Below are positions 8,320 to 17,082 of a DNA stretch of 64,000 nucleotides, in pieces (position 1 is the first letter of the stretch; each line of letters opens with the position of its first letter). The notes under the pieces are model-generated. The model ran no database searches. It saw only the letters and a list, made by a program, of their open reading frames with translations, and was not told the origin of the DNA. This DNA is from CAVRIA01 sp963721115. GTDB taxonomy: Bacteria > Desulfobacterota > Binatia > HRBIN30 > CADEER01. Both the position numbers and the translations under genes were made by a program. The DNA lies in assembly GCA_963721115.1 (NCBI GenBank), contig CAVRIA010000004.1, positions 372,001-436,000 of the forward strand, written 5' to 3'.

Positions 8320-8892
8320 ATGAGATCTCGAGTTCGACTGCTGGTTGTCGCCTCCATTCTGATTCTGCTCGCCGTCGGCGCGGCGTTGGTGGGCCGGTCG
8401 CTGTGGCAGCAGCGCAAGTCCGATCTGGCGCGCGTGGCACTGGACATGCTGCCCGGGGTAGCGCAGCGCATCCGCGACTTCCACCGCGTCAAGGTCGATA
8501 ACGGACGCAAGATATGGGAGGTGGCCGCCAAGGAGGCGCGGTATCTCGAGGACGAGCAGTTGGTGATGGTGGAGCAGCCCTTGGTATCGGTGTTTCTTCG
8601 CGACGGGCGAGTCGTCGCGCTAAGCGGAGAAACGGGGAAGGTGTTTCTCGGTGGACGGGATCTGAAGGCGGTCGAGATCTCCGGTGAGATCGACGTGCGC
8701 CTCGGGGACTACACGCTGCGCGGCGATTTCGCGCGTTACGACCGAGATCGCGATCTCATTACGATGCCCGGAGACGTGGAGATCACGGGAGACGGGTTCG
8801 AGCTGCACGGAAAACAGATGGCGATAGACGTCAAGGCTCAACATCTGAAGCTCGCGCAGGATGTTCGAATGACGCTCGAGCCCCGTTCTTGA
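8320..8892 (+). CDS. lptC: LPS export protein LptC
   Basis: A 190-residue protein with one N-terminal membrane helix (LLVVASILILLAVGAALVG) followed by a periplasmic beta-jellyroll of the OstA/LptC type: strands such as KIWEVAAKEARYLED, VSVFLRDGRVVALSGETGKV and VRLGDYTLRGDFARYDRD. LptC is the bitopic partner of LptB2FG that passes LPS to LptA. I chose ATG 8320 because the membrane anchor starts right after it; the frame is open 80 codons further upstream but that part is not LptC-like. A near-direct repeat TTGAATCC lies at 8302-8318. LptA follows after 1 base. Confidence 0.88.
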   Translation: MRSRVRLLVVASILILLAVGAALVGRSLWQQRKSDLARVALDMLPGVAQRIRDFHRVKVDNGRKIWEVAAKEARYLEDEQLVMVEQPLVSVFLRDGRVVALSGETGKVFLGGRDLKAVEISGEIDVRLGDYTLRGDFARYDRDRDLITMPGDVEITGDGFELHGKQMAIDVKAQHLKLAQDVRMTLEPRS

Positions 8893-8893
8893 G

Positions 8894-9493
8894 GTGCGGA
8901 TCGTGCGGCTGCATCGGTTCGCCGTCTTCGTTACCCTCGTGGCCTGTCTGTTCTCGGCGCCTCCGACCGGTGCGCAGGCGGCGCCGACGAAAGGGGCCGA
9001 TGCACCGCGGGGCGGAGACTCCGGGCCGGAAGGGTTGCTCAGCACGTTTTCCGTCGCCGGCCAGCGCGGCCCGATCACCATCCGCGCAAAAGAAATGGAG
9101 TTCGACTACCGGACCCGTGTTCTCACCTATCGGGGAGCCGTCCGCGTCACCCAGGCGGACGTCACTCTGAGCAGCGATCGGCTGCGCGTGACTCTCGACT
9201 CGGGACCATCGAAGCGGTTGAAGGAGGTCGTCGCCGAGGGGGACGTGCAGATCACCCAAGGAGACCGGCACGCGTCGGGAGGGCGGGCGGTGTTCGATCA
9301 GGAGAAGCGCACGGTGGTGCTGAGCGACGACGCCGTCCTCCGGGACGGACCGAACGAGGTGACGGGGGAACGGGTCGTCGTGTATCTCGACGAGGAGCGC
9401 AGCGTCGTCGAAGGGGGCGACGAACGCGTCCGAGCGGTGCTTTTCCCGCCGGACAAGGAAGGGGACTCGAAGAAGTCCCCGGGCGGCGAGTGA
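8894..9493 (+). CDS. lptA: LPS transport periplasmic protein LptA
   Basis: A 199-residue secreted protein. The GTG start at 8894 gives a signal peptide ending near GAQAA. The mature part carries the OstA/LptA repeats: GPITIRAKEMEFDYRTRVLTY, VTLSSDRLRVTLD, VQITQGDRHASGGRAVFDQE and a last strand GPNEVTGERVVVYLDEERS. These stack head-to-tail into the periplasmic LPS bridge between LptC and LptD. It lies between lptC (1-base gap) and lptB (overlapping stop/start), as in most Gram-negatives. An alternative GTG at 8903 would shorten the signal by three residues. Confidence 0.92.
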   Translation: MRIVRLHRFAVFVTLVACLFSAPPTGAQAAPTKGADAPRGGDSGPEGLLSTFSVAGQRGPITIRAKEMEFDYRTRVLTYRGAVRVTQADVTLSSDRLRVTLDSGPSKRLKEVVAEGDVQITQGDRHASGGRAVFDQEKRTVVLSDDAVLRDGPNEVTGERVVVYLDEERSVVEGGDERVRAVLFPPDKEGDSKKSPGGE

Positions 9494-10242
9494 TGACCGC
9501 CGAGGAGAGGAGCGTGTCCGAAGGCTTGCTGCGAGCCGAGGGGATCACCAAGCGGCTCGGCGGACGAGACATCTTGAACGGTGTGACGGTCGAGGTGAAG
9601 GCCGGCGAGGCTGTCGGCCTGCTCGGCCCCAACGGGGCCGGAAAGACCACGACGTTCTACGTCATCGTCGGCCTCATGCGTCCCGACGGGGGCCAGGTGA
9701 CCCTCAACGGCGAGAGCCTGACGAACGAGCCGATGTATCGCCGAGCTCGACGTGGCGTCAGCTATTTGCCCCAGGAGCCTTCGGTATTTCGCAAGCTCAC
9801 GGTCGAGGAGAACCTGCTGGCCATTCTGGAGACGCTGCCACTCAGCCACGAGGAGCGCAGCGAGCGCCTGGCCAGCCTGCTGGAGGAGCTCAGCATCTCC
9901 CACCTGGCGAAGAGCAAGGCCTACACGCTTTCCGGCGGTGAGCGGCGGCGGCTCGAAATCACCAGGGCGCTGGTCAGCTCGCCGACCTTCATGCTGCTCG
10001 ACGAGCCCTTCGCAGGGATCGATCCGATCGCCGTGCTCGACATTCAGGCCATCATCGCCCAGCTGCAGCGGCGTGGCATCGGAATTTTGATTACCGATCA
10101 CAACGTGCGAGAAACGCTTGGAATTTGCGATCGGGCATATATCCTCAACGCGGGCACGATCCTTGAGGAGGGAACCCCCGAGGTGATTGCATCCAGCCGG
10201 CAGGCGCGAGAGTTGTATTTGGGAGAGCGTTTCAGCCTATAG
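9493..10242 (+). CDS. lptB: LPS export ABC transporter ATPase LptB
   Basis: A 249-residue cytoplasmic ATPase that powers LPS extraction with LptF and LptG (not in this window). Walker A is GPNGAGKTT, the signature is LSGGERRRLEI, and Walker B is FMLLDEPFAGIDP, the exact LptB form. The segment LPQEPSVFRKLTVEENLLA is the conserved Q-loop region of LptB. The ATG at 9493 overlaps the lptA stop as TGATG; a GTG three bases earlier is possible. The downstream rpoN start is 16 bases after the stop, so the two are probably cotranscribed. Confidence 0.95.
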   Translation: MTAEERSVSEGLLRAEGITKRLGGRDILNGVTVEVKAGEAVGLLGPNGAGKTTTFYVIVGLMRPDGGQVTLNGESLTNEPMYRRARRGVSYLPQEPSVFRKLTVEENLLAILETLPLSHEERSERLASLLEELSISHLAKSKAYTLSGGERRRLEITRALVSSPTFMLLDEPFAGIDPIAVLDIQAIIAQLQRRGIGILITDHNVRETLGICDRAYILNAGTILEEGTPEVIASSRQARELYLGERFSL

Positions 10243-10258
10243 TCGGATCGAAGAGGGG

Positions 10259-11749
10259 ATGGCACTAGAAACAAAGTTATATCAGCGCCTCAGTCAGCAA
10301 CTGGTCATGACCCCCCAGTTGCGACAGGCGATCAAGATCCTGCAGGTTTCCCGTGCGGAGCTGGAGCAGCTGGTCGACCAGGAGCTGACCGAGAATCCAC
10401 TTCTCGAGGAAGGCCTCGAGGCACGGGAAGAGAAGGAGGAGGAGGCGCCGCGGACGGAGGAGCGTCTGGAGTCGACGTCCAAGGACGAGGAGGGGTGGGA
10501 GGACTCCGCCGCCGTGCAGCGCGAAACGACCAACGAGATCGAGCCCGAGAACGGCCTCAAGGACATCGACTGGCGGGAGTATCTGGCCAACTACAGCAAC
10601 GACTGGCATGGCTCTTCGGCCACCCCTGCGGATTACGACGAGGACAAGCGGCCGAGCCTCGAGAGCACGCTGGTGCGGGCCCAATCGCTGACCGAGCATC
10701 TCTTGTGGCAGTTGCAGATGAACGACCTGGACGAGGAGGAGAAATCGGTCACCGCAATGCTGATCGGGAACATGGACAAGGACGGGTATCTGCAGTCGGC
10801 GATCGAGGACATCGCCTTCCAGAGCCGCCAGGACTACGAACTCGTCGAGCGCGCCCTGCATCGTATCCACGAGCTCGATCCGCCCGGTGTCGGCGCGAGG
10901 GACCTCCGCGAGTGCCTGCTCCTGCAACTGCGCGCGGCGGGCCAAGCGGACTCCCTGACGACCCGGATCGTGCGCGACTATCTGTCCTACCTGGAGGGAA
11001 AGCGTTTCGACCGGATAGCCAAGGAGCTCGGCGTCTCGGTCGAGGAGGTGGTGGCCGCGGCCAATACGATCGCCACGTTGGAGCCGAAGCCGGGACGCAA
11101 CTTCGGCGAAGGTGACGTCCGCTACATCACGCCCGACGTGTTCGTGCACAAGCTCAGCGACGAGTACCTAGTGACGCTGAACGAGGAGGGGCTACCGCGC
11201 CTGCGCGTGAGCTCGTACTACCGGCAGGTTCTCGGTGGTGCCGGAGGCGGTGAGGCGAAGCGCTATGTCCAGGAGAAGATGCGCGCTGCCGCCTGGCTCA
11301 TCAAGAGCATTCAACAGCGGCAGCGCACCCTGTTCATGGTCACCAGCAGCATCGTCAAGTTCCAGCGCGACTTCCTCGACCAAGGGATCGCCCATCTGAA
11401 GCCTCTGGTCTTGAAGGACGTAGCCCTGGACATCGGCATGCACGAGTCGACCGTCAGCCGCGCCACCGCCAACAAGTACGTGCACACGCCTCAGGGCATC
11501 TTCGAGCTGAAGTTTTTCTTCACGTCCAGCCTCAAGGCCGGAGATGGAGGCGAGGAGGTTTCGGCGGAGAGCGTGAAGGACCGCATCAAGGCCATCATCG
11601 GCGATGAAGATTCGCGTCGCCCGCTCAGCGACCAGCACATCGCCCAGATGCTCGGCAAGGAAAACATCGATATCGCTCGGCGTACGGTGGCGAAGTACCG
11701 TGAGATGATGGGCATCCTGCCGTCGTCCAAACGTCGGCAAGTGTACTGA
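10259..11749 (+). CDS. rpoN: RNA polymerase sigma-54 factor
   Basis: A 496-residue sigma-54. Region I is at residues 1-50, with QRLSQQLVMTPQLRQAIKIL, the activator-contact motif. An acidic region II follows (residues about 60-125, rich in Glu). The core-binding domain includes NPPGVGARDLRECLLLQL-type sequence, the HTH contains HESTVSRATANKYVHTPQG for the -12 element, and the C-terminal RpoN box ARRTVAKYRE reads the -24 element. The start at ATG 10259 places region I immediately at the N-terminus. Order lptB-rpoN-hpf-ptsN-rapZ is conserved with E. coli. It should serve the NtrC-type activator at 24612 and the promoter at 23088. Confidence 0.97.
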   Translation: MALETKLYQRLSQQLVMTPQLRQAIKILQVSRAELEQLVDQELTENPLLEEGLEAREEKEEEAPRTEERLESTSKDEEGWEDSAAVQRETTNEIEPENGLKDIDWREYLANYSNDWHGSSATPADYDEDKRPSLESTLVRAQSLTEHLLWQLQMNDLDEEEKSVTAMLIGNMDKDGYLQSAIEDIAFQSRQDYELVERALHRIHELDPPGVGARDLRECLLLQLRAAGQADSLTTRIVRDYLSYLEGKRFDRIAKELGVSVEEVVAAANTIATLEPKPGRNFGEGDVRYITPDVFVHKLSDEYLVTLNEEGLPRLRVSSYYRQVLGGAGGGEAKRYVQEKMRAAAWLIKSIQQRQRTLFMVTSSIVKFQRDFLDQGIAHLKPLVLKDVALDIGMHESTVSRATANKYVHTPQGIFELKFFFTSSLKAGDGGEEVSAESVKDRIKAIIGDEDSRRPLSDQHIAQMLGKENIDIARRTVAKYREMMGILPSSKRRQVY

Positions 11750-11802
11750 CGACCGTCCCGCGCGCAGTCGACCGATTCTGCTTCCCAAACGGAGGTTGCC
11801 CC

Positions 11803-12324
11803 ATGCAGGTCCTGGTCACGTTCCGCCACATCGAACCGACCGAGGCGTTGCGCCGCTATGCGGAGAGCAAGGTCGATCGGGCGCGGAAGTTCCTGCGTCG
11901 CCCGATCGAAGCACACGTCGTCCTGAGCGTTGTGAAGCACCGCCACGTGGCGGAGATCACTCTGGCGGCCGATCACGTGACGCTGAACGCGACCGAGGAG
12001 ACGGGCGACCTCTACTCGGCCATCGATCTGGCGATGACCAAGATCGAGAGACAGATCAAGAAGCATGTCACCAAGCTGCAGGCGCGCAAGCACGCCGCAC
12101 CCGCCGAGCCGGAGGCATCGGTGCCGGCCAAGCGGGCCGCGCGGCCTCGCATCAAGACCGAGCGAGTGGCGGTCGAGCCGATGTCCGTTCGCGAGGCCAT
12201 GATGCAACTCGAGGGCCTGGACACCGGCTTCATCCTCTTCCTCAACGCGGCCAGTGAGACCCTCAACGTGCTCTACCGTCGCAAGGACGGATCGTATGGA
12301 CTGCTGGAGCCCGAGGGGGCCTAG
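11803..12324 (+). CDS. hpf: Ribosome hibernation promoting factor, long form
   Basis: A 173-residue protein. Residues 1-100 are the S30AE/HPF domain that binds the 30S decoding channel (VTFRHIEPTEALRRYAESKV, then GDLYSAIDLAMTKIERQI). After a flexible Ala/Lys/Pro linker (residues about 105-125), residues 125-173 form the C-terminal dimerisation domain (PMSVREAMMQLEGLDTGFI, LYRRKDGSYGLLEP). The long form promotes 100S dimers without a separate RMF. It follows rpoN by 53 bases and has a GGAGG ribosome site at 11790-11794. Confidence 0.94.
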   Translation: MQVLVTFRHIEPTEALRRYAESKVDRARKFLRRPIEAHVVLSVVKHRHVAEITLAADHVTLNATEETGDLYSAIDLAMTKIERQIKKHVTKLQARKHAAPAEPEASVPAKRAARPRIKTERVAVEPMSVREAMMQLEGLDTGFILFLNAASETLNVLYRRKDGSYGLLEPEGA

Positions 12325-12326
12325 CG

Positions 12327-12791
12327 ATGAAGATCCTCGACATTCTGGTCGACGAGCCGTTGATCGAGCCGGCGTTGGCCGGCGGCGACAAGGCCGATGT
12401 GCTTCGCGAGCTCGCCGAGCACCTCGCCCGTCAGCACAGGGACATCCAACCGGAGCGGCTGATCGAGGTCCTGTGGGAGCGGGAGCGCCTGGGCAGTACG
12501 GCCATCGGTGACGGAATCGCCATCCCGCACGGCAAGTTACCCGGGCTGAAGGGTGTGATCGGCGCCTTCGGGAGGCATCCTGCCGGGGTCGACTTCGACT
12601 CGCTGGACGGTAGCCCGACTCATCTCTTCTTTCTCTTGGTGGCGCCCGAGGACTCCGTCGGGCAGCACTTGAAGGCCCTCGCGCGCGTATCCCGACTTCT
12701 CAAAGATCAGTCGTTTCGAAGCAGACTTCTCGGCGCTGCGGACCGGGCGGAGATCTTCCGACTCATTCGCGAAGAGGATGAAAAGCTCTGA
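12327..12791 (+). CDS. ptsN: Nitrogen-PTS enzyme IIA (PtsN)
   Basis: A 154-residue EIIA(Fru)-fold protein. The phosphorylated His is H68 in the motif GDGIAIPHGKLPGL, and a helix of type LGSTAIGDG precedes it. It receives phosphate from HPr/NPr and acts as a regulator (potassium transport, sigma-54 metabolism) rather than a sugar transporter, because no IIB/IIC genes are present. It starts 2 bases after the hpf stop, so translation is likely coupled. The matching HPr gene is two genes downstream; the enzyme I(Ntr) gene ptsP is not in the window. Confidence 0.94.
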   Translation: MKILDILVDEPLIEPALAGGDKADVLRELAEHLARQHRDIQPERLIEVLWERERLGSTAIGDGIAIPHGKLPGLKGVIGAFGRHPAGVDFDSLDGSPTHLFFLLVAPEDSVGQHLKALARVSRLLKDQSFRSRLLGAADRAEIFRLIREEDEKL

Positions 12792-12911
12792 CGGGCGCCA
12801 GCCGGCGCCCGATGTCGCACCGATCACCCAGTCGCCGCGAGTCGGAGCAGAAGGCGCCGCGGGTGGGTTGGCGCGCCGCGGCAGGAGCAGGCGCGTCCGC
12901 GGGGGCGTGCT

Positions 12912-13778
12912 GTGAAGTCGAAACTGGACGTCGTCGTCGTCAGCGGTCTCTCCGGATCCGGGAAGAGCACGGCGATCCGCGTCTTCGAAGACCTCGGCTA
13001 CTACTGCATCGACAACCTGCCGGTCGTCTTGATCCAGAAATTCCTCGACCTGTGCGATCATTCACGCGCGAGCATCGGCCGCGTCGCCCTCGGGGTCGAT
13101 CTGCGCGAGCGGGAGTTCTTCGCCGACTACCCGCGCGCCTTCGAGGAGCTGCAGAACGCCGGCTACCGTGTGGACGTGCTCTTCTTCGACGCCTCTGACG
13201 ACGTGCTGGTGCGACGCTTCAGCGAGACCAGACGACCCCATCCACTGGGCGGTGCGGGAGGACCGAGCGCCGGCATCCGTCGCGAGCGCGAGCTGCTCGT
13301 GGGTCTGCGCGAGCGGGCGGACCGCATCGTAGACACCAGCGGGCTGACCGTCCATCAGTTGCGCGAAGAGCTGCACCGGCTGTACCGCGATGCGGAGTCG
13401 GCCGATCGGCTCACCGTCCTGCTGGTCTCATTCGGCTACAAGTACGGTGTTCCGACCGACGTCGACATGCTCCTGGATGCGCGGTTTCTCGCCAACCCCT
13501 TCTTCGTCGACGAGCTTCGCCCCCAAACCGGCTGCGATCCCGACGTCGCTCGCTTCGTCCTCGAGCGGCCCGAGGCGCGGGAGTTCCTCTCTCGTGTCGA
13601 GTCACTTCTCGACTATACGCTCCCTCTGTACCGACGCGAGGGAAAGAGCTATTTTACACTTGCCTTCGGCTGTACGGGCGGTCGTCATCGATCGGTGGCG
13701 CTGGTCGAACGCCTGCGGGAAACACTCGCGCAGCGCGGTTACCGCATACAAGTGCAGCATCGAGACATACAACGATGA
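12912..13778 (+). CDS. rapZ: RNase adapter / nucleotide-binding protein RapZ
   Basis: A 288-residue protein with a Walker A GLSGSGKST (residues 12-20) and Walker B-like IDNLPV near residue 36. The C-terminal half carries the conserved RapZ block FGCTGGRHRSVALVERL. In enterobacteria RapZ binds GlmY/GlmZ RNAs and senses glucosamine-6-P; in lineages lacking those RNAs the role is less clear. The GTG at 12912 is the start, placing the P-loop at the usual distance. The 120-base gap after ptsN contains no gene. The 3' end overlaps the HPr start by 4 bases (ATGA). Confidence 0.93.
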   Translation: MKSKLDVVVVSGLSGSGKSTAIRVFEDLGYYCIDNLPVVLIQKFLDLCDHSRASIGRVALGVDLREREFFADYPRAFEELQNAGYRVDVLFFDASDDVLVRRFSETRRPHPLGGAGGPSAGIRRERELLVGLRERADRIVDTSGLTVHQLREELHRLYRDAESADRLTVLLVSFGYKYGVPTDVDMLLDARFLANPFFVDELRPQTGCDPDVARFVLERPEAREFLSRVESLLDYTLPLYRREGKSYFTLAFGCTGGRHRSVALVERLRETLAQRGYRIQVQHRDIQR

Positions 13779-14071
13779 GCGACGAGGCAAGATCCGCCCC
13801 GACGGTGCGGCGCCGGTTCGAGATCAAGAACCGGCTCGGCCTGCACGCGCGAGCGGCCGCTCAGCTCGTGCAGACCGCGGCCAAGTTCGGGGCCGAGATC
13901 GTGGTGACGAAGGACGGGCAGGACGTCAACGGGAAGAGCATCATCGGCCTGATGATGCTCGCCGCCGGCAAGGGGAGCTGTATCGACGTGCTCGCCACAG
14001 GAGCGGATGCGGAGGCGGCCGTGGAAGCCATCGCCGCCCTCATCGAAGATCGGTTTCACGAGGACGCATAG
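13775..14071 (+). CDS. Phosphocarrier protein HPr/NPr
   Basis: A 98-residue HPr-fold protein. The active His is H24 in NRLGLHARAAAQLVQ. The regulatory Ser site is present as NGKSIIGLMML (Ser about residue 55), the region phosphorylated by HPr kinase in many proteobacteria; I cannot tell whether that kinase exists here. It closes the rpoN-linked nitrogen PTS cluster, as NPr does in E. coli. Length is typical with a ten-residue N-terminal extension. Start ATG 13775 overlaps the rapZ stop. Confidence 0.94.
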   Translation: MSDEARSAPTVRRRFEIKNRLGLHARAAAQLVQTAAKFGAEIVVTKDGQDVNGKSIIGLMMLAAGKGSCIDVLATGADAEAAVEAIAALIEDRFHEDA

Positions 14072-14074
14072 TGC

Positions 14075-14100
14075 TTGACCCTGTCATACCCCTGTAATAT
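14075..14100 (+). promoter_or_regulatory. Candidate sigma-70 promoter for metK
   Basis: TTGACC at 14075-14080 resembles a -35 element and TAATAT at 14095-14100 a -10 element, but the spacer is only 14 bases, shorter than the preferred 17. An alternative weaker -10 (TATTCG at 14098) would give 17. It sits in the 89-base gap between HPr and metK, the first break in the long cotranscribed run, so an independent promoter is plausible. Confidence 0.35.
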
Positions 14101-14160
14101 TCGATACGGAATCTCCCGAAAAACCAGCTGACAGACGAGAGGTCCCACGAGGAGACTGCG

Positions 14161-15381
14161 ATGCCGCTGCAAGACTACCTTTTCACTTCCGAGTCCGTGT
14201 CGGAGGGCCATCCCGATAAGATGTGCGACCAGATCTCGGATGCCGTCCTGGACGCTTTGCTGAAGGAAGACCCGGACTGCCGGGTCGCGTGCGAGACGAT
14301 GACCAAGACCGGAATGGTCATCGTGGCGGGCGAGATCACCACCGCGGCCCACGTCAACTACACCGAGATCGTTCGCAACGCGGTTCGCGGCATCGGGTAC
14401 ACCTCTTCCGAGATGGGCTTCGACGCGGACACCTGCGCGGTGATGACCGCCATCGAGCGTCAGTCGCCCGACATCTCGCAGGGGGTTACCGCCGGTCAGG
14501 GCCTGCATGAGGAGCAGGGGGCGGGCGACCAGGGGTTGATGTTCGGGTTCGCTTGCGACGAGACATCCGAGTTCATGCCCCTTCCGATCTGTCTCGCCCA
14601 CCAGCTGGTCGAGCACCTGGCGCAGTTGCGCAAGACCGGGAACTACCCCTTCCTGCGTCCCGATGCCAAGTCGCAGGTGACGGTCGAGTACCGCGACGGC
14701 AAGGCGGTGCGCGTCGACACCGTCGTCGTCTCCACACAGCACAGCCCGGACATCGCGCACGCCGATTTGCGCGACATGGTGATCAACGAGGTGATCGCGA
14801 AGATCGTCCCTGCCGACTATCTGGACAAGAAGACCGTCTTCCACGTCAATCCGACCGGCCGTTTCGTCGTCGGCGGGCCGATGGGCGACTGCGGGCTGAC
14901 CGGTCGCAAGATCATCGTCGATACGTACGGTGGGTACAGTCGCCACGGCGGCGGCGCGTTCTCCGGGAAGGATCCGTCGAAGGTCGACCGCAGTGCGGCT
15001 TACATGGCGCGCTACATTGCCAAGAACCTCGTCGCGGCTGGTCTGGCGCGCAAATGCGAGGTTCAGCTGGCGTACGCCATCGGTGTCGCCGATCCGATTT
15101 CGGTCCTGGTGGACTCCTTTGACACCGGCGTCGTCCCGGACCACCAGCTGGCGGAGATCGTGCGCAACAACTTCGAGCTCAAGCCGCTCGGAATCATCTG
15201 CACGCTCGATCTGAAACGGCCCATTTATCAGAAGACCGCCGCCTACGGTCATTTCGGCCGCAAGGCGGAGAACGGATTCTTTACCTGGGAGCGCACTGAC
15301 AAGGTCGCCGATCTGCGGCGGGCGGCGGACCTGTCGCCAGCGACGGCGCGACCGACCCGCGCGGCCGCCGCAACGGTCTGA
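14161..15381 (+). CDS. metK: S-adenosylmethionine synthetase
   Basis: A 406-residue enzyme making SAM from methionine and ATP. Signatures are SVSEGHPDKMCDQISDAVLD at the N-terminus (catalytic His, Mg2+ Asp), GAGDQGLMFGFACDE in the middle, and GGGAFSGKDPSKVDRSAAYM (P-loop-like ATP site) in the second half. The start has a GAGGAGAC ribosome site. Beyond the usual end after FTWERTD, about 25 Ala/Arg-rich residues form an extra C-terminal tail of unknown meaning. The product supplies SAM for the CFA-synthase homologue at 28191 and Pcm at 18040. Confidence 0.97.
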   Translation: MPLQDYLFTSESVSEGHPDKMCDQISDAVLDALLKEDPDCRVACETMTKTGMVIVAGEITTAAHVNYTEIVRNAVRGIGYTSSEMGFDADTCAVMTAIERQSPDISQGVTAGQGLHEEQGAGDQGLMFGFACDETSEFMPLPICLAHQLVEHLAQLRKTGNYPFLRPDAKSQVTVEYRDGKAVRVDTVVVSTQHSPDIAHADLRDMVINEVIAKIVPADYLDKKTVFHVNPTGRFVVGGPMGDCGLTGRKIIVDTYGGYSRHGGGAFSGKDPSKVDRSAAYMARYIAKNLVAAGLARKCEVQLAYAIGVADPISVLVDSFDTGVVPDHQLAEIVRNNFELKPLGIICTLDLKRPIYQKTAAYGHFGRKAENGFFTWERTDKVADLRRAADLSPATARPTRAAAATV

Positions 15382-15472
15382 TTCTTCGACCGGGACGTTC
15401 ACGCCCAGCCAGGTCACGGCGGTCGTGGAAATCCCGCGGCCGCCGTTTCACGCCGACCTCGGAAAAAGGTCC

Positions 15473-16255
15473 ATGGCGACGCCAGCTCACCAGGAGGCAG
15501 ACCCCCGCAGCGTGTCCTGGCGCCAGCTGGAACACGCCATCGCTCACTGCCGGCGGTGCCCCCGTCTCGTCGAGCATCGCGAATCGGTGGCGCGGGAGAA
15601 GCGCGCCCAGTACCGGGACTGGAACTACTGGGGACGTCCGGTGCCCGGCTTTGGCGATCACCGCGCTCGACTACTGATCGTCGGTCTCGCCCCGGCCGCC
15701 CACGGCGCCAACCGCACCGGTCGAATGTTCACCGGAGACCGGAGCGGTGACTGGCTGTACGACGCACTGTACGCGGCGGGATTCGCCAATCGGCCGACCT
15801 CGACGCGGCGAGGCGACGGCCTGGCTCTGCGGGACGCGTTCATCACGGCCATTGCGCGTTGCGCGCCCCCGGGCAACCGCCCGACTCCCGACGAGATCCG
15901 ACGCTGCCGACCGCATCTGACCGGCGAGATCCGGCGGCTCTCGCGCGTGAAGGTGGTCGTGGCGCTCGGACAGATGGCGTTCGACGGCTTCCTTCGCGCC
16001 TGGGGGGAGGCCGGACGGGAAATCCCCTCACCGCGGCCGCGCTTCGGCCACGGGGCGGAATACGTTCTGGACGAAGGGACGACGCTCCTCGTGTCGTACC
16101 ACCCCAGCCAGCAGAATACGTTCACCAAGAAGCTGACGCGCCGCATGTTGCGCGCCGTCTTCCGGCGAGCCAGGCTGAGGCTGTCAGGGAAGGCGGTTCG
16201 GAGGGTTGCCGGGACGGCGGAAAAGGGAGGTCGTCGCCATGCTGCATTTCCGTGA
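15473..16255 (+). CDS. Family 5 uracil-DNA glycosylase (UdgB type)
   Basis: A 260-residue DNA repair enzyme. The [4Fe-4S] cysteines start with CRRCPRLVEHR; motif A is GLAPAAHGANRTGRMFTGD, the Ala-containing form diagnostic of UdgB (lacking the usual catalytic Asp/Asn); the last motif is SYHPSQQNTFTKKLT. UdgB removes uracil, hypoxanthine and ethenocytosine from DNA. The start at ATG 15473 is preferred because GGAAAAAGG lies 3-11 bases upstream; a GTG at 15425 would add 16 residues. The 3' end overlaps the next gene by 17 bases, suggesting coupling. Confidence 0.92.
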   Translation: MATPAHQEADPRSVSWRQLEHAIAHCRRCPRLVEHRESVAREKRAQYRDWNYWGRPVPGFGDHRARLLIVGLAPAAHGANRTGRMFTGDRSGDWLYDALYAAGFANRPTSTRRGDGLALRDAFITAIARCAPPGNRPTPDEIRRCRPHLTGEIRRLSRVKVVVALGQMAFDGFLRAWGEAGREIPSPRPRFGHGAEYVLDEGTTLLVSYHPSQQNTFTKKLTRRMLRAVFRRARLRLSGKAVRRVAGTAEKGGRRHAAFP

Positions 16256-17015
16256 AGCGGGGGAGGGATCGCCGGCGATTCTGCTGCTGCATGCCTTTCC
16301 TCTGAACTGGCGGATGTGGGAGCCGCAGATCGATCACCTGCGCGATCGAGCTCGTGTCATTGCGCCCGATTTCCCGGGCTTTGGATTGTCCGGCCCGCCG
16401 CAGGGGACGACCTCCCTCGAGGACTATGCGCGGAAGGTGGTCGCCGTACTCGATCGACAGGGCGTGGACGAGGTGCTCGTTGCGGGACTGTCCATGGGAG
16501 GCTACGTCGCCTTTCGGTTGATCGACCTGTTGGGCCGGCGGCTGGCCGGACTCCTTCTCGCGGACACGCGCGCCACGGCGGACGACGAGCCGACCGTGAC
16601 GGCCCGCCATGAGCTCGCAGCCGAAGTGGAGATGCAGGGGGTCGAGGTGGCGGCGAGCGAGTTTCTGCCCAAGCTCATCGGGAGCACGACACTGCGCACG
16701 CGTCCCGCGCTGGTGGATTCGATTCGTTCGATCATCATGCAGAACACTCCCGCCGGCGTGGCCGGCGGACTGCGCGCCCTCGCCGCGCGGTCGGATTCGA
16801 CACCCCTGCTGGCACGGATCGCCTGTCCCTCGATCTGCGTCGCTGGCGAGGAAGACTCGATCACGCCGCCGGAAGTGGCGGCCGACATGGCCGCACGGAT
16901 CCCCGGCGCAGAGGTCGAGATCTTGGCGGGGGCCGGCCACTTGTCCAACCTGGAGGCGCCGCAGGCCTTCAACGAGGTTCTGAAGGCGCTGCTGCAGAAG
17001 GTTGCGGGGCAGTAA
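16239..17015 (+). CDS. Alpha/beta-fold hydrolase
   Basis: A 258-residue serine hydrolase. The nucleophile is Ser85 in AGLSMGGYVAF, the acid is probably the Asp of GEEDSITPPE, and the catalytic His is in AGAGHLSNLEAPQAF. An HG-like oxyanion segment is replaced by LLLHAFPLN. The set resembles 3-oxoadipate enol-lactonase/esterase-like enzymes, but substrate cannot be assigned. The start at ATG 16239 follows a strong AAAGGGAGG site (16222-16230). It is followed by tRNA-Pro after 67 bases. Confidence 0.9.
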   Translation: MLHFREAGEGSPAILLLHAFPLNWRMWEPQIDHLRDRARVIAPDFPGFGLSGPPQGTTSLEDYARKVVAVLDRQGVDEVLVAGLSMGGYVAFRLIDLLGRRLAGLLLADTRATADDEPTVTARHELAAEVEMQGVEVAASEFLPKLIGSTTLRTRPALVDSIRSIIMQNTPAGVAGGLRALAARSDSTPLLARIACPSICVAGEEDSITPPEVAADMAARIPGAEVEILAGAGHLSNLEAPQAFNEVLKALLQKVAGQ

Positions 17016-17082
17016 GACGGGGCGGTGGTTGAGTTTTCCCGCCCGACCTGGCAACTAGCACCCACAGTCCGGTCGTTCTCGT

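Noticed and set aside
14072..14160. SAM riboswitch before metK
   Set aside because: No known SAM, SAM-II or SAM/SAH consensus could be folded from the 89 bases; only a weak promoter is visible.
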